Shown piece after piece: positions 51,540 to 64,000 of a stretch of 64,000 nucleotides of DNA. Made by a program: the position numbers and the translations under genes. Origin of the DNA: Rattus norvegicus (lineage: Eukaryota > Chordata > Mammalia > Rodentia > Muridae); NCBI RefSeq assembly GCF_036323735.1, contig NC_086040.1, forward strand, positions 5,624,568 to 5,688,567, read 5' to 3'. The notes under the pieces were generated by a model. The model had not been told where the DNA came from and ran no database searches. It saw nothing but the letters and a program-made list of their open reading frames with translations. How positions within the stretch are numbered: the stretch's first letter is position 1; every line of letters starts with the position of its first letter.

Positions 51540-52920
51540 TTCAAGAATAAGTTCTGTATTATACAAAGAAAAAAATTCTCATTTTATTTTACTAAGATGT
51601 TAATAATTTTATCTTGATTCTAATGAAAATTCTTAGATATTAAATAATGTGAAGGCACCGAAAATGTATGAAAAGATGTTTTCCATCACTATTCCCCTTA
51701 AACTATAAGCTGAATTTGTATTAAATAAACCTATGTAAATACACTTTGAAGGCTTTTCTGTGATTAGCTAAAGGGCTTTTACATTGTGAATTAAGAATGG
51801 TGGATTGCAGACCACTCTTGAATGGTCATCACTAAGGTGTAGAAGCATATTAAGCATACTAAATCAAATATAAAATGTTGCACAATAAAGAATGAGAACC
51901 TTTAATTGGTTTTCCTCTAAAGTAAACAGCTTCTTTTTGTTGGCATGATGATCAGATAATTTGAACTAATTTTGTGAGAAATACCACCTGGTCTCAGAAG
52001 ATAAGAAACAGTGAAAGAAAAGCAAAAACATATGCTAAGGAACAATGAACTGGGAGAGAATATTCTACAGAATATATAGAACAATAAATTTGACCCGACT
52101 GTTACTTGTTAGCTGGGTACTTCATTACGCATATCTATGTACTTAAAAATGTGTTCTTTTCCTTCATAAGTTTGGATGGTTATTCTGAAAACTCTCGTTT
52201 TTTGTTAAGATCTTTGCATATTTAATGATAATTTTGAAATATTAGTATTACAATCAAAAGCCATGCATTGTACATACTTTTTAAGCAACAAAAAAGAGAA
52301 GTGTATGCTTGGCTTTTATGAAGAAAATTACTATGTTAAATATGAATTTATTTTTCTGATATATACCTTCTCTTCATGTACCATGCTTGTTGATGTAACC
52401 TTAGCACATAGCAATGCATAGTAACCATCTTAGTATCGTTTCAATATTTTATTGTATCTTGTTTGACATGTGCATTTCTATTAAAATGCTATCTCTTTTC
52501 TAAGTCTCTTAATTTAACTGGAGAGGTTTTCAATAACTCTAGTCCTTTGTTTATTCATATAATCGGTATTTGGTGTTGTTATTGAACTTTTGATAGTAAC
52601 TTCTTAATGTTCTTTATTTTGAAGGATATATATATATATATATATATCCAAAATATTTTATAAAAGATTAAATTTTTACTGGAAATATCACTTAGGGATG
52701 GACAATTTTATAAGCATTCTCTAAATTATTGAATATTCTACATTTTTAACTAGTATAAAAATATTTTAAACAGCACATCCTTTATTAACTTTAACATACA
52801 CTGCTCTAGTTAATATAACCACAAATATGTTAGTTATTTTTATCTTTGAAAATTTTTTCTTAGTTTGTCAGTAATCTTGACTTCTCCATCTGAGCTTTCT
52901 CATCGTTATTCACAAAGAAA
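51540..52920. other. AT-rich intergenic sequence
   Basis: No gene recognised. A short (TA)n lies at 52628-52648. Confidence 0.6.
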
Positions 52921-54277
52921 TTTATTGCTGTTTTATTGAGAATAGTAAAGAATGATCATTGTTACGTAGATACATAAGAATGTGACAATATACACAATGG
53001 TATTTCATTCAGTCCTAGGAAAACTAAACTATCATATTTTCAGGAAAATAGATGTAACTAGAAAATATACCAATTAAGGTAACAAAGTCTCAGAAAGGCA
53101 AATACCATGTGTTCTTTCTCATATAGATCAAAGGATCTTCTTTTAATATACTTGAATTTATGTGAAGCTGTGGGGGGTTTGAGTTTATTTAACTGGTATA
53201 GGTCGCAGAGATTAGAAAGTAGGTTTTCAAACAGTGTGGTATGGAAGATATTAAACATGTGGGATATGAATGTAGAAGTAAGAATAATGAAGAGAGACTA
53301 GTATAAGTGGTGAGGGACATAGGACAGGTGCGAAGAAAGAACTGAGGAAGTGAGGATGAGGTTGAATGTCTACAAACATAACATAAGGCAACATGTTACT
53401 TTATAGGTTAGGTTAAAATAAATATTGAAATTTAAAACTAATACCATAATGTTCAATGCCATATACATCATGTTTGAGGAAAAATGCCATCAAGTGATAT
53501 CAAAATGAAAACAATTATTTATCTTATTTGATCTTAGTCATATTATCCATAATTATTTGGTAAAAACATTATATGTCTGCCAAATTTATGGTACCACTTA
53601 AAAAATTGCTTGTGATATAATAATTCCTTATGATAGTAGAGAATTTTTATTATTAGATCAATTTTTGAAATCTGTGATTTGATCTATGTTTGAAGTTTCT
53701 TTTTACTTAAATTGGCTCCTCCTGACATTCACTCATACTAAATTATAATTTTCAATGTTGGATACTACTATAAATACATGATCTAGCAGGGTTGTTGAAC
53801 TTGCTCAATTATAAGTAATATTATCCATAAGCTACAGGACATCCTCCACAAAGATCATAGATACAAATAAGATAAACAAGAAGAATGGCCCTAGTGCATA
53901 TGATTGACTCTCACTTAGAATGGGGAATAAAATAGTCTAGGAGGCAGATTGAGGGAAGGAACTAGATGGCAGATGGAAGGAAGAGGAAGATGTATCCTGT
54001 GTGGGAAGGGACAGGAGATATGACCTGATAGTCATGAGAAAGAAAGGAAATCTTGAACTTTTTGAGATGAGGAGGTTGGAAAAACCTCCAGGTAGAGAAA
54101 GAGACCTGGGACAAGGGAGGTACCCACGAATCAATGCGGGTGACCTAAGCTGTGACTTATATTGGTGATATGGAACATTAAGAGGCCAACTCCTGTAGCC
54201 TGGAAGGACCACCAGTAGAGGGATAAAGACACAAATACACCCACAAAACTTACTACGTAATTTTTTTTTCAAATTCA
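52920..54277 (+). mobile_element. Old murid L1 3' end, fragmented
   Basis: Sense L1 ORF2 end and 3' UTR in two pieces: 52920-53420 (gatgtaactagaaaatatac, then gcaaataccatgtgttcttt) and about 53800-54277 (tctcacttagaatggggaat, then ccaactcctgtagcctggaa). 53420-53800 between them is AT-rich and unassigned. The right piece ends where array unit U3 begins. Confidence 0.7.
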
Positions 54278-55644
54278 GAACCGCATTTTCTGTTCCAGGC
54301 TGTCCTTTGGTTTCCTGATGGCTGGTAATTTTTGTATAATAAGGCTTTGCGAGATTATCATTTGAAATAGGTATACAATATTTATACTGTTATATTCACA
54401 CTTTAGCTGGGCCCACTTTGTTGCCAATATCATTGCAAAAAATAAAACTGGAAAACAGAATTTTTGAGTACACATTCAGGAATATATATAAAATCCTCTT
54501 TCAAAGAATGTACAATAAGAAAATGTAATACAGGAATCATTCACCTAAACGTCTAGAGGGGAAATATTGGACTTTGGGAAACAGAGCAATCCTAGGAACT
54601 TGAACTGTATGTCACAGGAATGGACCTGGGAGTGGAATTATTATTCAGAATAAAGTCCTCCACCCCATGTTACTAGATCTTTTTTTACCCATGCCAAGCC
54701 CCTGACAAGCATTCCCTATTCTGAACATGTAAGTACTTATGAAGCAAAGAGAAGTCTCTAGATTTAAAAATATAGAGTATGTAAAGGTTTCCAGTATGTC
54801 ACAGGAGACACTTTTGGGAAGGGCACCCTCAAATCTGGTCGTTTTAAGGAAAATTGTTCAACAGTTAGATCATGGCAGTTCTCATTGAAATCATCATTAA
54901 GCCCTCCCTGAAAACTCTCTTGTATCCTGGAGGGGCCTAGCTTTTCTGTGATGTCACAAGTGTTGCTGTGACTGCAACTTACCTTTAGATGTTCGTTCAT
55001 TACCTCTATGGTTCACTAATTGGCCTCTAATTCAGAGTAAACAGGCACTTAGTAGTGAGAAAAAAAAAAGAAGATGAAGAGATATGAGAAAGGGATTAAG
55101 CTGGCTTTCTGTCTTGGTACAAAAAAAGTAAGACATTTGTGGACCTTGGAAAGCTCAGAGTCCAAGATAGGAGTTGTGTGATATCCCTGAAGAGATAGCC
55201 TTGATCTGAGCCTTCTACATAAGGGAATCAGGAGCTGGGAGTCTCTCAGAAGCATCCGGACTTCCCTTCTTATGGTTCCTGAGGAATTATATCCTTTATT
55301 TCTTTTTTACAAAAGCCAAGTGTTGTGAAGGGCACAGTTGTTTTTCTGAGAGCTCATGACCTTTACTCTTTTTTGTCAAGAAGAAAGGGTCCTAAGGAAG
55401 AAGGGAAAAACAAGTATTGTGTCCGTAACTCAAAGTAATCTCCTCCATGCTTTGGACACCTATAGCGCAGTTTGTGTCTGACACTGATATTTGGGAGAGA
55501 GACGTGGTTCTAGGTGAGATTTCATCATCTCAGTCTTTCCACTAGTATTACTATTACTACGACTTCAGCTTTCCGAGTCAATAATTGTGATGACTTTGCA
55601 GCTTTATTTTTTTTATATCCTTCATTATTTTATATTTTAGCAAA
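54278..55644 (+). repeat. Composite tandem repeat unit U3, left-truncated
   Basis: Begins mid-unit at the segment matching 56472 (tttcctgatggctggtaatt), so it lacks its L1 and early part. It keeps gaatttttgagtacacattc (54461) and TGATGTCA (54959-54966). The first CRE-like site and the TATA box are mutated (tggtacaaaa). Confidence 0.9.
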
Positions 55645-57660
55645 ATTAATTTCTTTTTAACTAGATGTTACTATATACATTTATAATACTATTTCCTTTC
55701 CCAATTTCCTGACCATAAGTTCCCTACCCGTTCCATTTCCTTCCCCTCTAACCAGCCTTTCTGCCGCATGATATTCCCTTGAATTGGGAGACAAATTAGG
55801 CAGGACAAGTGCTTCTCTTTCCAAAGTTGTGCAAAAAGGCCATCCTCAGCCACGTATGCATTTGTAGCCATATGTCAGTCCATGTACTTTCTTTTTATAT
55901 TGGTCTTGTACGAAAAAGCTCTGGTTCATTGGCATAGTTGTTCTTATAGGGTTGAAAGCACCCTCAGATCTTCTAATCCTTTTTCAAAACTTACCAAAAA
56001 GAGGTCCGTTTTCAGTTCACTGGTTTGCTACTAGCCTTCACTTCTGTATTTGACATGCTATATTTGTGTCTCTCAGTAAATATCTATATCTGGTTCCTGG
56101 CAGAATGTAGTTCTTCCTTCATCAATCTTATCTAGTTTTTTGGATGATGTATAAATATATACTTTTGGTGGCTCCTACACCTAAGTGTTTAAGTGGAAAG
56201 TTATCATGGATTCTGCCCAAATATGTCAATAATGTAGAATTCACAAATGACTATTTCAAATAGACTCTCTCCTGTTTTTATGAACCTATTGAAGTGGATG
56301 TTTAACTGGTCCTCAAGACATTTTTCTCCCTACCCATCATTAGCTATTTTATGTTTGGCCTAAAGAAGAATCATGTTAAATCATCCTAGGCTCAAGTCTG
56401 GGCATGCAAACACTGGAAGCTAGATAGATTATATTGATATCAAATGGGACTAGAGAACCGATTCCAATAGTCCATGTTATCCTTTGCTTTCCTGAAGTCT
56501 GGTAATTTTTTGTTAAAATAAGGATTTGGGAGTTTATCATTTGAAGTAGGTATACAGTATTTACACTGTTATACTCACTCTACAGCTGGGCCCCCTTTCT
56601 GACCAAAAACAATGGATAAAATGGAATTGGAAAACAGAATATTTGAGTACACATTGAGGCATATTTACACACCCCCTTAACAAGGAATTTACAATAAGAA
56701 ATTGAAATACAATACTCATTCAATTAAAGGTCTGTAGGGAAAATACTGGCCTTTGGGAAACATAAAAAACCTAGAAATTTGAACTGTATGTCACAGGAAT
56801 GACCTGTGAATAAAAATATTATCTAGAAGAATCTCCTACACTCCATGCTCATAAATATTTTCTACCCATGCCAAGACCCTGTATAACTTTCTCCATTCAG
56901 AGCACATAACCACTAGTCAAGCAGAGAGAAGTCTCTAGCTTCAGAGAGATGGAGTACATAAAGGATTCCACTGTGTTACAGGAGATGGACCTGGAAAGGG
57001 CACCCTCAAATCTGGCGAGTGTAAGGAAAACTGTTCAGCATGTTGGCCATGGCATTTCTCACTAACATCACCATTAGGCCCTCCCTGAAAACTCTTCTTG
57101 TAACCTGGAGAGCCCTAGCTTCTTCTGTCATGTCACAACTGCTGTTATGACTGCCAATGCCTCTCAGAAATCCTTCAGTACATCTAGGGTTTACTAATTG
57201 GCCTCTAATTCAGAGGAAATTGGGGAGTGATAACAAAGAGGATGAAGAGAATGAAAATGGAGAGAAGGAAGCTGGCCTTCTGTCTTGGTATAAAAAAGAA
57301 GGAAGAAATATGTGGTTTTTGTGAAAACTCAGTGAGTCCTTGGTTTGTATTGAGTGGTATCCCTGAATAGATAGCTTTGATTTGAGCCTTCCTTATATTG
57401 GATCAGAAGCAGGGAGCCTCTCAAAAGCATCAGGACTTTCCTGTTCTTATGGTTCCTGGAAGACAGTGGGTATATCATTCATTTCTTTATTCCAAAATCC
57501 AAGTGTTTGGAAGGGCATATTCGTTTTCCTGAAAAGTCATGACCTTTACACTTTTTGTCAAGAAGAAAAGGTCCTAAGGAAGAAGGGAAAAACAAGTATT
57601 GTTTGCTTAGCTCTGAGTAAACTCCTCCATGCTTTGGATACCTAGAGTGCAGTTTGTGTC
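55645..57660 (+). repeat. Composite tandem repeat unit U4
   Basis: L1 3' end (55645-56160, antisense), then the shared ~1.5 kb. TATAAAA is intact at 57289-57295; both CRE-like sites are mutated. The right end stops at gtgcagtttgtgtctgtg and jumps into U5, so the terminal part and the next L1 are deleted. A plus-strand frame at 57382-57645 (87 residues) is not preserved elsewhere. Confidence 0.92.
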
Positions 57661-59117
57661 TGTGCAGGTTGTGTGCAATATTTACCTACAAGAAAGAATC
57701 ATGGTAAAACATCCTAAACAGTCAAGTCTGGCCATGGGAACACTGGAATATAGATAGGGTAGTACTGATATCAAATGGGACTAAAGAGCCGAATTCAATA
57801 GTCCATGTTTTCCTTTGCTTTCCTGATGTCAGGCAATTTTTCAATAAAATAAGGATTTGGGAATTTAGGTACATATTATTTACCATGTTATACTCACTCT
57901 ATAGCTGGGCCAAAAACATTGTGACCAAAAACATTGCAGAAAATTTAATTGGAAAACAGAATTTTTGATTACACATTGAGTAACATTTACAAAGTCCCCT
58001 ATCAAGGAATTTACAATAAGAAATAGAAATACAATGTTCATTCAATTAAAGGTCTGTAGAGAAAATACTGGCCTTTGGGAAAGAGAGAAAATGCAAAAAA
58101 TTGAACTTTATGTCACAGGAATGAACCTGGGAATTATTATCTAGAAGTATTTCCTAAAGTCCATGTTCCTAAATCTTTTCTACCCATGCCAAGCCCCTGT
58201 CTAACTTTCTCCATTCAGAGCATATAACCACTAGTGAGGCAGAGAGAAGTCTCTACTTTAGAGAGATATTCTATATACAGGCTTCCAGTGTGTTACAGGA
58301 GACATACATGGTAAGGGTACCCTCGAATCTGGTCAATGTAAGGAAAGGTGTTCAGCATGTAGACTATGTCAGTTCTCAGTGACATCATCATTAGGCCCTC
58401 CATGAAAACTCTCTTATTACCTGTTGAGCCCTAACTCCTTCTGTTGTCATGACTGCATCTGCCTCTCAGATTTTCCTTCAGTACATCTAGGGTTTACAAA
58501 TTGGCCTCTAATTCAGAGCCAATTTGGGAGTGAAGGATGAAGAGGATGAAGAGATATGAAATGGGGAGAAGGAAGCTGGCCTTCTGTTTTGGTATAAAAA
58601 ACAAAGAAGAAATATGAGGTCCTTGGGAAAGCTTAGTGTGTCCTGGTTAGGTGTTGAGAGGTATCTCTGAAGAGATAGCCTTTACCTGCACCTTCCACAT
58701 AGGGAATCAGGAACCGGAAGCCTCTCAGAAGCATCTGGACTTCCCTGTTCTTTTGCTTCCTGGAAGTCAGAGAGTTTATATTATTCCTTTCTTTATTCCA
58801 AAATCCAAGTGTTGTGAAGGGCACAGTTGTATCCCTGACAGGTCATGGACTTTATACTTTTTGTCAAAAAGAGAAAGTTACTAAGGAAGATGGGATGGAC
58901 AAGTATTGTATCCTCAGATCAGAGTAAATTCTTCAATATTTTGGATACCTACAGTGCAGTTTCTGTCTGACACTTCCATGTGGGAGAGAGAAGTGCTCTA
59001 GTTCAGACTTCATTATCTCAGTCTTTCCACTAGTATTACTCTGACTATCATTTTAGATTTCCAAGTCAATAGATATGATTAGTTGGCAGTTTTCTTTTCT
59101 TTTATAACTTTCATTTA
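57661..59117 (+). repeat. Composite tandem repeat unit U5, lacking the L1
   Basis: Starts at the segment equivalent to 56360 (agaaagaatcatggtaaaac). TGACATCA at 58380-58387 and TATAAAA at 58593-58599 are intact; the second CRE-like site is lost. About 1.45 kb, the shortest complete right-hand unit. Confidence 0.92.
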
Positions 59118-59640
59118 CTTTAGCAATTTTTATTTCTTTTCTAAACTGGATGTTTCTATATTTACATTTAAAATGTTATTTCCTTTAACAGTTTCTTGCC
59201 CATAAGATAACTAACTGGTCCCCATCCCCTTCTTCTATAACCCTCTTTACTACCCCTTGACAGTACCTTGAACATAGTGTCAAACCTAGGGAGGACCAAG
59301 GGCTTCTCCTTCCATTGCAGCCCACCAAGTCCATCATCTTCCACAAATGCAGTTGGAGCCAAAGCTGTGTCCATGTACATTCTTTGAATATTGGTGTAGT
59401 ATGAGAAAGCTCTGGTTCATTGGCATTTTTGTTCTTATGGTGTTAAAGCCCCTACAGCTCTTGTAATCTTTCCTGAACACCTACAAACAAGAAGTCCATC
59501 TTCAGTTCACTGGTTTGCCGCTAGCATTCACTTCTGTATTTAGCATAATCTAGCTGTGTCTCTCAGGAAATATCTATATCTGATTCCTGGCAGAATGAAC
59601 TTCTTTCCTTCATCAATCTTGTCTAGTTTTGGTGGCTGAG

Positions 59641-59666
59641 ATATATATATATATATATATATATAT
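59641..59666. repeat. TA microsatellite in U6
   Basis: Thirteen or so TA repeats at the L1 truncation point of the unit. Confidence 0.95.
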
Positions 59667-61100
59667 GTACTTTTGGTGAATCCAACAGCCATGAGTTTAG
59701 CTGGAATTTTAACATGGATTCTGTACATCTAGGTCAAGACTGCAGAATCCACAAATGGCAATGCCAAATAGATTCCATCCTGTTCTTTTGAAACTACTGA
59801 AATTGAGGCTTCACTGGTCCTCAAGTCATTCCTCTCCCTGCCCAGCCTTCTATATCTTATGTTTGGCCATAATAACGAATGCATGGTAAAATATCCAAAA
59901 CCCTCAAGTATGGCATTGAAACACAGGAAGGTAGATATTCCAGAACTGATATGAAATGGGACTAGAGAACGGAATTCTATAGTCCATGTGGTCCTTTCCT
60001 TTGTTGATGTCTGGTAATTTTTGGATAAAATAAGGATTTGAGAGTTTGTCCTTTGAAGTACGTACCCAGTATTTACACTGTTATACTTACTCTATAGTTG
60101 GGCCCCCTTTGTTGCCAAAAACACTCCAGAAAATGGCATTGGAAAACAGAATTTTTGAGTACAATTCAGGAATATTATAAAGTCACCTATCATGGAATGT
60201 ACAATAAGAAAATATAATATTCATTCTATTAAAGGACTATAGGGAAAATCCTAGTTTTTGGGAAACAGAGATATCTGAGTAAATTGAACTATAGGCCATA
60301 GGAATGGACCTGGGAATAAAATTATTATCCAGAAGAATCTCCTCCACTCCAAGTTCCTAAATCTTTTCTACACATGACAGGCCCCTGACTATCTTTCTCC
60401 ATTCAGAGCATGTAACCAAATAATGAAGACAACAGAATTCCCTTGCTTTAGAGAGATATAGTATGTAAAGTTTTCCACTGTGTCACAAGAGACACTCCTG
60501 TAAACTGCACCCTTGAATCTAGTCAATGTTAGTAAAGCATTTCAGCGGGGAGTCCATGGCAATTCTCAGTGATATCATCATTAGGTCCTCCCTGAAAAAA
60601 ATCTCCTGTATCTTGCAGAGCCCTTGCTTCTTCTGTGATGTCACAAGTGTTGTTGTGAAAGTAATTTAATCTCAGATATTCCTTAAGTACCTCTAGGGTT
60701 AACTATTTGACCTCTAATTCAGAGTGAACAGCCATTGTGGGGGGCGAGAACAAAGAGCATGAATTGATCAGAGATGAGGAGAAGGAAGCTGGACTTCTGT
60801 CTTGGTAATTAAACAGGAAGAAATGTATAGTCCGTGGGAAAACTCATTGTGTCCTGGGTAGGAATTGACTGGGTTGGCTGAAGAGAAAGCCTTGTTCTGA
60901 GCTTTCCACATATGGAAATATGGAGCTGGGAGCCTCTGAGAATCTTCTGGACTTCCCTTCTTGTTATGGTTCCTGGATATCAGAGAGTGTATATCATTAA
61001 TTTCTTTATCCCTAAAGCCAAGTGTTAGGAAGGGAATAGTTGTTTACCTGAGAGCTCATGGCTCTTATTCTGTTTTTCACAGAAGAAAAAGTTCCTACGT

Positions 61101-61294
61101 AAGAAAGGAAAGACAAGTATTATGTCCTCAGCTCAGAGTAACCTCCTCCATGATTTGGATTCCTTTAGTGCAGTTTGTGTCTGACACTGACATAAGGAAG
61201 AAAGGAAGGATAATTATTGAGTCCCTGCTCACAGTAAATTCCATCATGTTTTTGATATCTATAGTGCAGTTTGTGTTTGACACTCATATCTGGG
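61101..61294 (+). repeat. 97-bp tandem duplication within U6
   Basis: aagaaaggaa starts at both 61101 and 61198, and gtgcagtttgtgt recurs in each copy. Other units have the segment once. Confidence 0.88.
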
Positions 61295-61444
61295 AGAGAG
61301 AAGTGCTTCTAGTTGAGTCTTCATCATCTCAGTCTTTTCACTATCACTGACTATCATTTCTTGTCAGTGACTTTTTAGAATTCTCAGTCAATAGGTATGA
61401 TTAGCTGGTCATGTTCTTTCCTATAATTTCTTTCATTTTTTTAC

Positions 61445-63624
61445 CAAATTTTATTCCTTATTATTAATTGGTTATTTCTATGTTTATATTTCAAATGTTA
61501 TTTCTTTTCCCAATTTTGCCCATAATATCCCTATCCAGTCTCATCCCCTTGTTCTAATACTTCCCTTACTGCCCCTTTACATTCCATTAAACTGGGAGTC
61601 AATCCCAGCGAGAACAAATATTTTCTCCTTCCATTGATGCTCAAGAAGGACATACTCTGCGACATATGCCGCTCGAGCCATAATTTTATCCATGACCCAT
61701 CTTTGAATATTGGTTTAGTACCAGAAAGCACTGGCTCATTGGCATTGTTGTTCTTATGTGTTTGAAAGCCCCTTCACCTCTTGTAACCCTTTCTCAAAAT
61801 CTACCAAAAAGAAGTCCGTTTTCAGTTCACTTATTTGCCACTAGCACTCACTTCTGTAATTTACATACTTTAGCTGTGTCTCTAAGGAAAGCTCTATCTC
61901 TGGTTCCTGGGACAATACACTTCTTCATCAATCTTACCTAGTTTTGGTGGCTGGTATATATACTTTGATGGCTCCTACAGTTATGGCGTAAGGTGTAATT
62001 TAACATGGATTCTGTACAACTAAGTCCAGAATGTAGAGTCCAAAAATGACAATGCCAAATAGGCTCCCTCCTCTTCTTATGAAGTTATTGAAGTTGAGGT
62101 TTCACTGGTCCTCAAGCCATCCTTTTCCCTGCCAACCTCCTGCATCTTATATTTGGCCTTAAGAAAGAATCATGATAAAGCATCAAAAACTCTCAAATCT
62201 GGCCCTGGAAAACTGGAAGGTAGTTACTGTAGTGCTGATATCAAAGCGGACTAAAGAACGCAATTCTATACATCATGTGGTTCTTTGATTTACTGATGTC
62301 TGAAATTTTTTGAATAAAATAAGGATTTGGGAGATTTTCATTTGAAGTAGGTACACAATATTTACCCTGTTATACTCATTCTATAGCTGGTCCATTTTGT
62401 TGCCAAAATCATGGCAGAAAATGGAATTGGAAAGCAGAATTTTTGAGTACACATTCAAAAATATTTATAAAGTCCTCTAACAAGGACAGTACAATGAGAA
62501 AGTGAAATACAATATTTATTCAATTAAGGTCTGTAGCGAAAATACTGGTCTTTGGGAAACAGAGAAAACCAAGAATATTGAACTGTATGTCACAGGAGTG
62601 AACCTGGGAATAAAAATATTATCTAGAAGAATCTCCTCCCATCCATGTTCCTAATTCGTTACTACCCATGCCAAGCCCCTGACTAACTTTCTCCATTTAC
62701 ACCATGTAAACACTAAAGAAGCAAAGAGAAGTATTTAGCTTTAGAGAGATGTAGTACATAAATATTTCCACTGTGTTACAGGACATATTCCTGGAAAGGC
62801 CACCTTTGAATCTGGTCATTGGAAGGAATGTTTAGCAGGTAGTCCATGGCACTTCTGAATGACATCATCATTAGGTCCACCCTGAAAATCTCTAGTATCC
62901 TGGAAATCCCTAGCTTCTTCCATGATATCCAAAGTGTTGTGGTGAAAGCAACTGCCTCTTACATATTGCTTCAGTACCTTTAGTGTTTACTATTTGGCCT
63001 CTAATGCAGAGAAAACAGCCATTTGGGAGTGAGAACAAGGAGGATGAAGAGATCAGAGATGGAGAGAAGGAAGCTGGCTTTGTCTTGGTATAAAAAATGC
63101 TAGAAATATGTCATCCATGGGAAAGCTCAGTGTTTCATGGGTAGGTGTTGACTGAGCTCACTGAAGAGATATCCTTGATCTGAGTCTTCCACACCTGAGA
63201 ATCAGGAGGTGAGAGCCTCTCATCTGGTCTTCCCTGCTTGTTATGGTTCTCAGAATTCAGAGAGTTTATATCATTTATTTCTTAATTCCAAAGCCAGGTG
63301 TTGGGAAGGGCCGACTTGTTTTCCTGGGAGGTCATCACTTTTATTCATTTTGCGCAGAAGAAAAATATCCTAATGAAAAAGGGAAAGTCAAATATTGTGT
63401 CCTCAGCTCAGTGTCTACTTCTCCATGCTTTGGATTCCTATAGTGCAGTTTGTGTCTGACACTGATATCTGGGAGAGAGCAGAGCTTCTAGTTGAGACTT
63501 CACCATCTCAGCCTTTCCACTAGTATTACTATGACTGTCATTCCCTGAGAGTGACCCTTTACATTTCTGAGTGAATAGGTATGATTAGCTGGCAATTCTC
63601 TGTTATTTCTTTATTTTTTTATTT
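61445..63624 (+). repeat. Composite tandem repeat unit U7
   Basis: L1 3' end (61445-61962, antisense), then the shared segment. TGACATCA at 62860-62867 and TATAAAA at 63089-63095 are intact; the second CRE-like site is mutated (tgatatcc). About 2.2 kb. Confidence 0.92.
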
Positions 63625-64000
63625 TTATAGAAAATTGTATTGCTTTTTTGAATGGGATATTTCTATATTTACATTTTAAGTATTGTTTCCAATCCCAGTT
63701 TCCTGTCGGTTATGTCCCTAACCGGTCCCCATCCCACTATTCTATAATCCCTCTTACTGATCCTTGACATTCCCTTGAAATGGCAGTCAAACCCAGGGAG
63801 GACCAAGGGCTTCTGCATCCCTGGTACCCAAAAAGGTCACCCTCTTCTACCTCCGTATTTTGAACCGTAGGTCTCTCCATGTACAGACTTTTTTTTGTTT
63901 GTTTGTTTTGTATTGTTTTTTTTTTCCGGAGCTGGGGACCAAACCCAGGGCCTTGCACTTGCTAGGCAAGCGCTTAACCACTGAGCTAAATCCCCACCCC
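63625..64000 (+). repeat. Composite tandem repeat unit U8, cut by window edge
   Basis: L1 3' end (63625-63888) matching the start of U7, then an ID SINE inserted within it. The array continues beyond the window. Confidence 0.9.
63889..64000 (-). mobile_element. ID SINE, antisense, at window edge
   Basis: The reverse complement is an ID element: the poly(T) tract at 63889-63925 is its A tail, then ggagctggggaccaaaccca and ccactgagctaaatcccc. It lies inside the U8 L1. The 5' end reaches the last base of the window, so the left target duplication cannot be checked. Confidence 0.95.

Larger units (their letters stand above)
59118..61444 (+). repeat. Composite tandem repeat unit U6
   Basis: L1 3' end at 59118-59640, a TA run (59641-59666), then the shared segment. 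TGATGTCA is intact at 60636-60643; TATA is degraded. A ~97-bp direct duplication (61101-61197 and 61198-61294) occurs in this unit only and creates the 129-residue frame at 60961-61350. Confidence 0.92.

Noticed and set aside
51348..51617. Arg-Glu repeat protein frame
   Set aside because: Product of the (GA)n tract within a B1 SINE.
61051..61090. Splice-acceptor-like site (pyrimidine tract then cacag) recurring in units before agaagaaaaa
   Set aside because: The AG is kept in several units, but no donor site or exon with a conserved frame was found, so it is too weak to list as a feature.

Overview
This window looks like a gene-poor, repeat-dense stretch of a murid rodent genome, most probably rat. 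The evidence is four tRNA-Ala-derived ID SINEs close to the rat BC1/ID consensus, many LINE-1 (L1) fragments with the murid-type 3' UTR, a B1 SINE, long microsatellites and AT-rich intergenic DNA. I found no intact host protein-coding gene, no rRNA or tRNA gene, and nothing bacterial or viral. Nearly every open frame is a broken L1 ORF, an L1 shadow frame or a translated microsatellite.

Layout. 1-656: L1 3' ends and a CTC/CTT polypyrimidine tract. 656-6930: a near full-length but dead L1 on the minus strand. 7075-12890 (block A): a segmental duplication whose second copy (A') lies at 26155-31675. 12360-16660: two units (U1, U2) of a roughly 2.3-kb composite tandem repeat. 16660-26155: AT-rich DNA with two ID SINEs, ancient L1 fragments and one tiny young L1 insertion with clear target-site duplications. 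31165-31905: L1 3' end carrying a TG/TA microsatellite. 31905-33690 and 37125-44920: sequence I cannot classify, perhaps a decayed LTR element, split by a sense L1 (33690-37125) that has lost its reverse-transcriptase core. 44922-46230: the 5' half of an antisense L1. 46480-49430: a sense L1 ORF2/3' UTR with out-of-order pieces. 49430-54277: AT-rich DNA, a B1 split by a GA tract, and old L1 3' sequence. 54278-64000: six more units (U3-U8) of the composite repeat, running off the window edge.

The most distinctive structure is the composite tandem repeat. Each complete unit joins one 5'-truncated antisense L1 3' end (about 520-550 bp) to about 1.7 kb of other sequence. That other sequence keeps a TATAAAA box in several units and one or two CRE-like octamers 100-250 bp upstream of it. 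All complete units share the same L1 truncation point, so a single L1 insertion was amplified along with its flank. The L1 joining block A to U1 appears to be a hybrid: its 3'-UTR half matches block A' and its other half matches the array. This suggests that recombination between L1 copies joined the duplication to the array. There are no operon-like relationships here; the sequence is organised by retrotransposition, duplication and decay.
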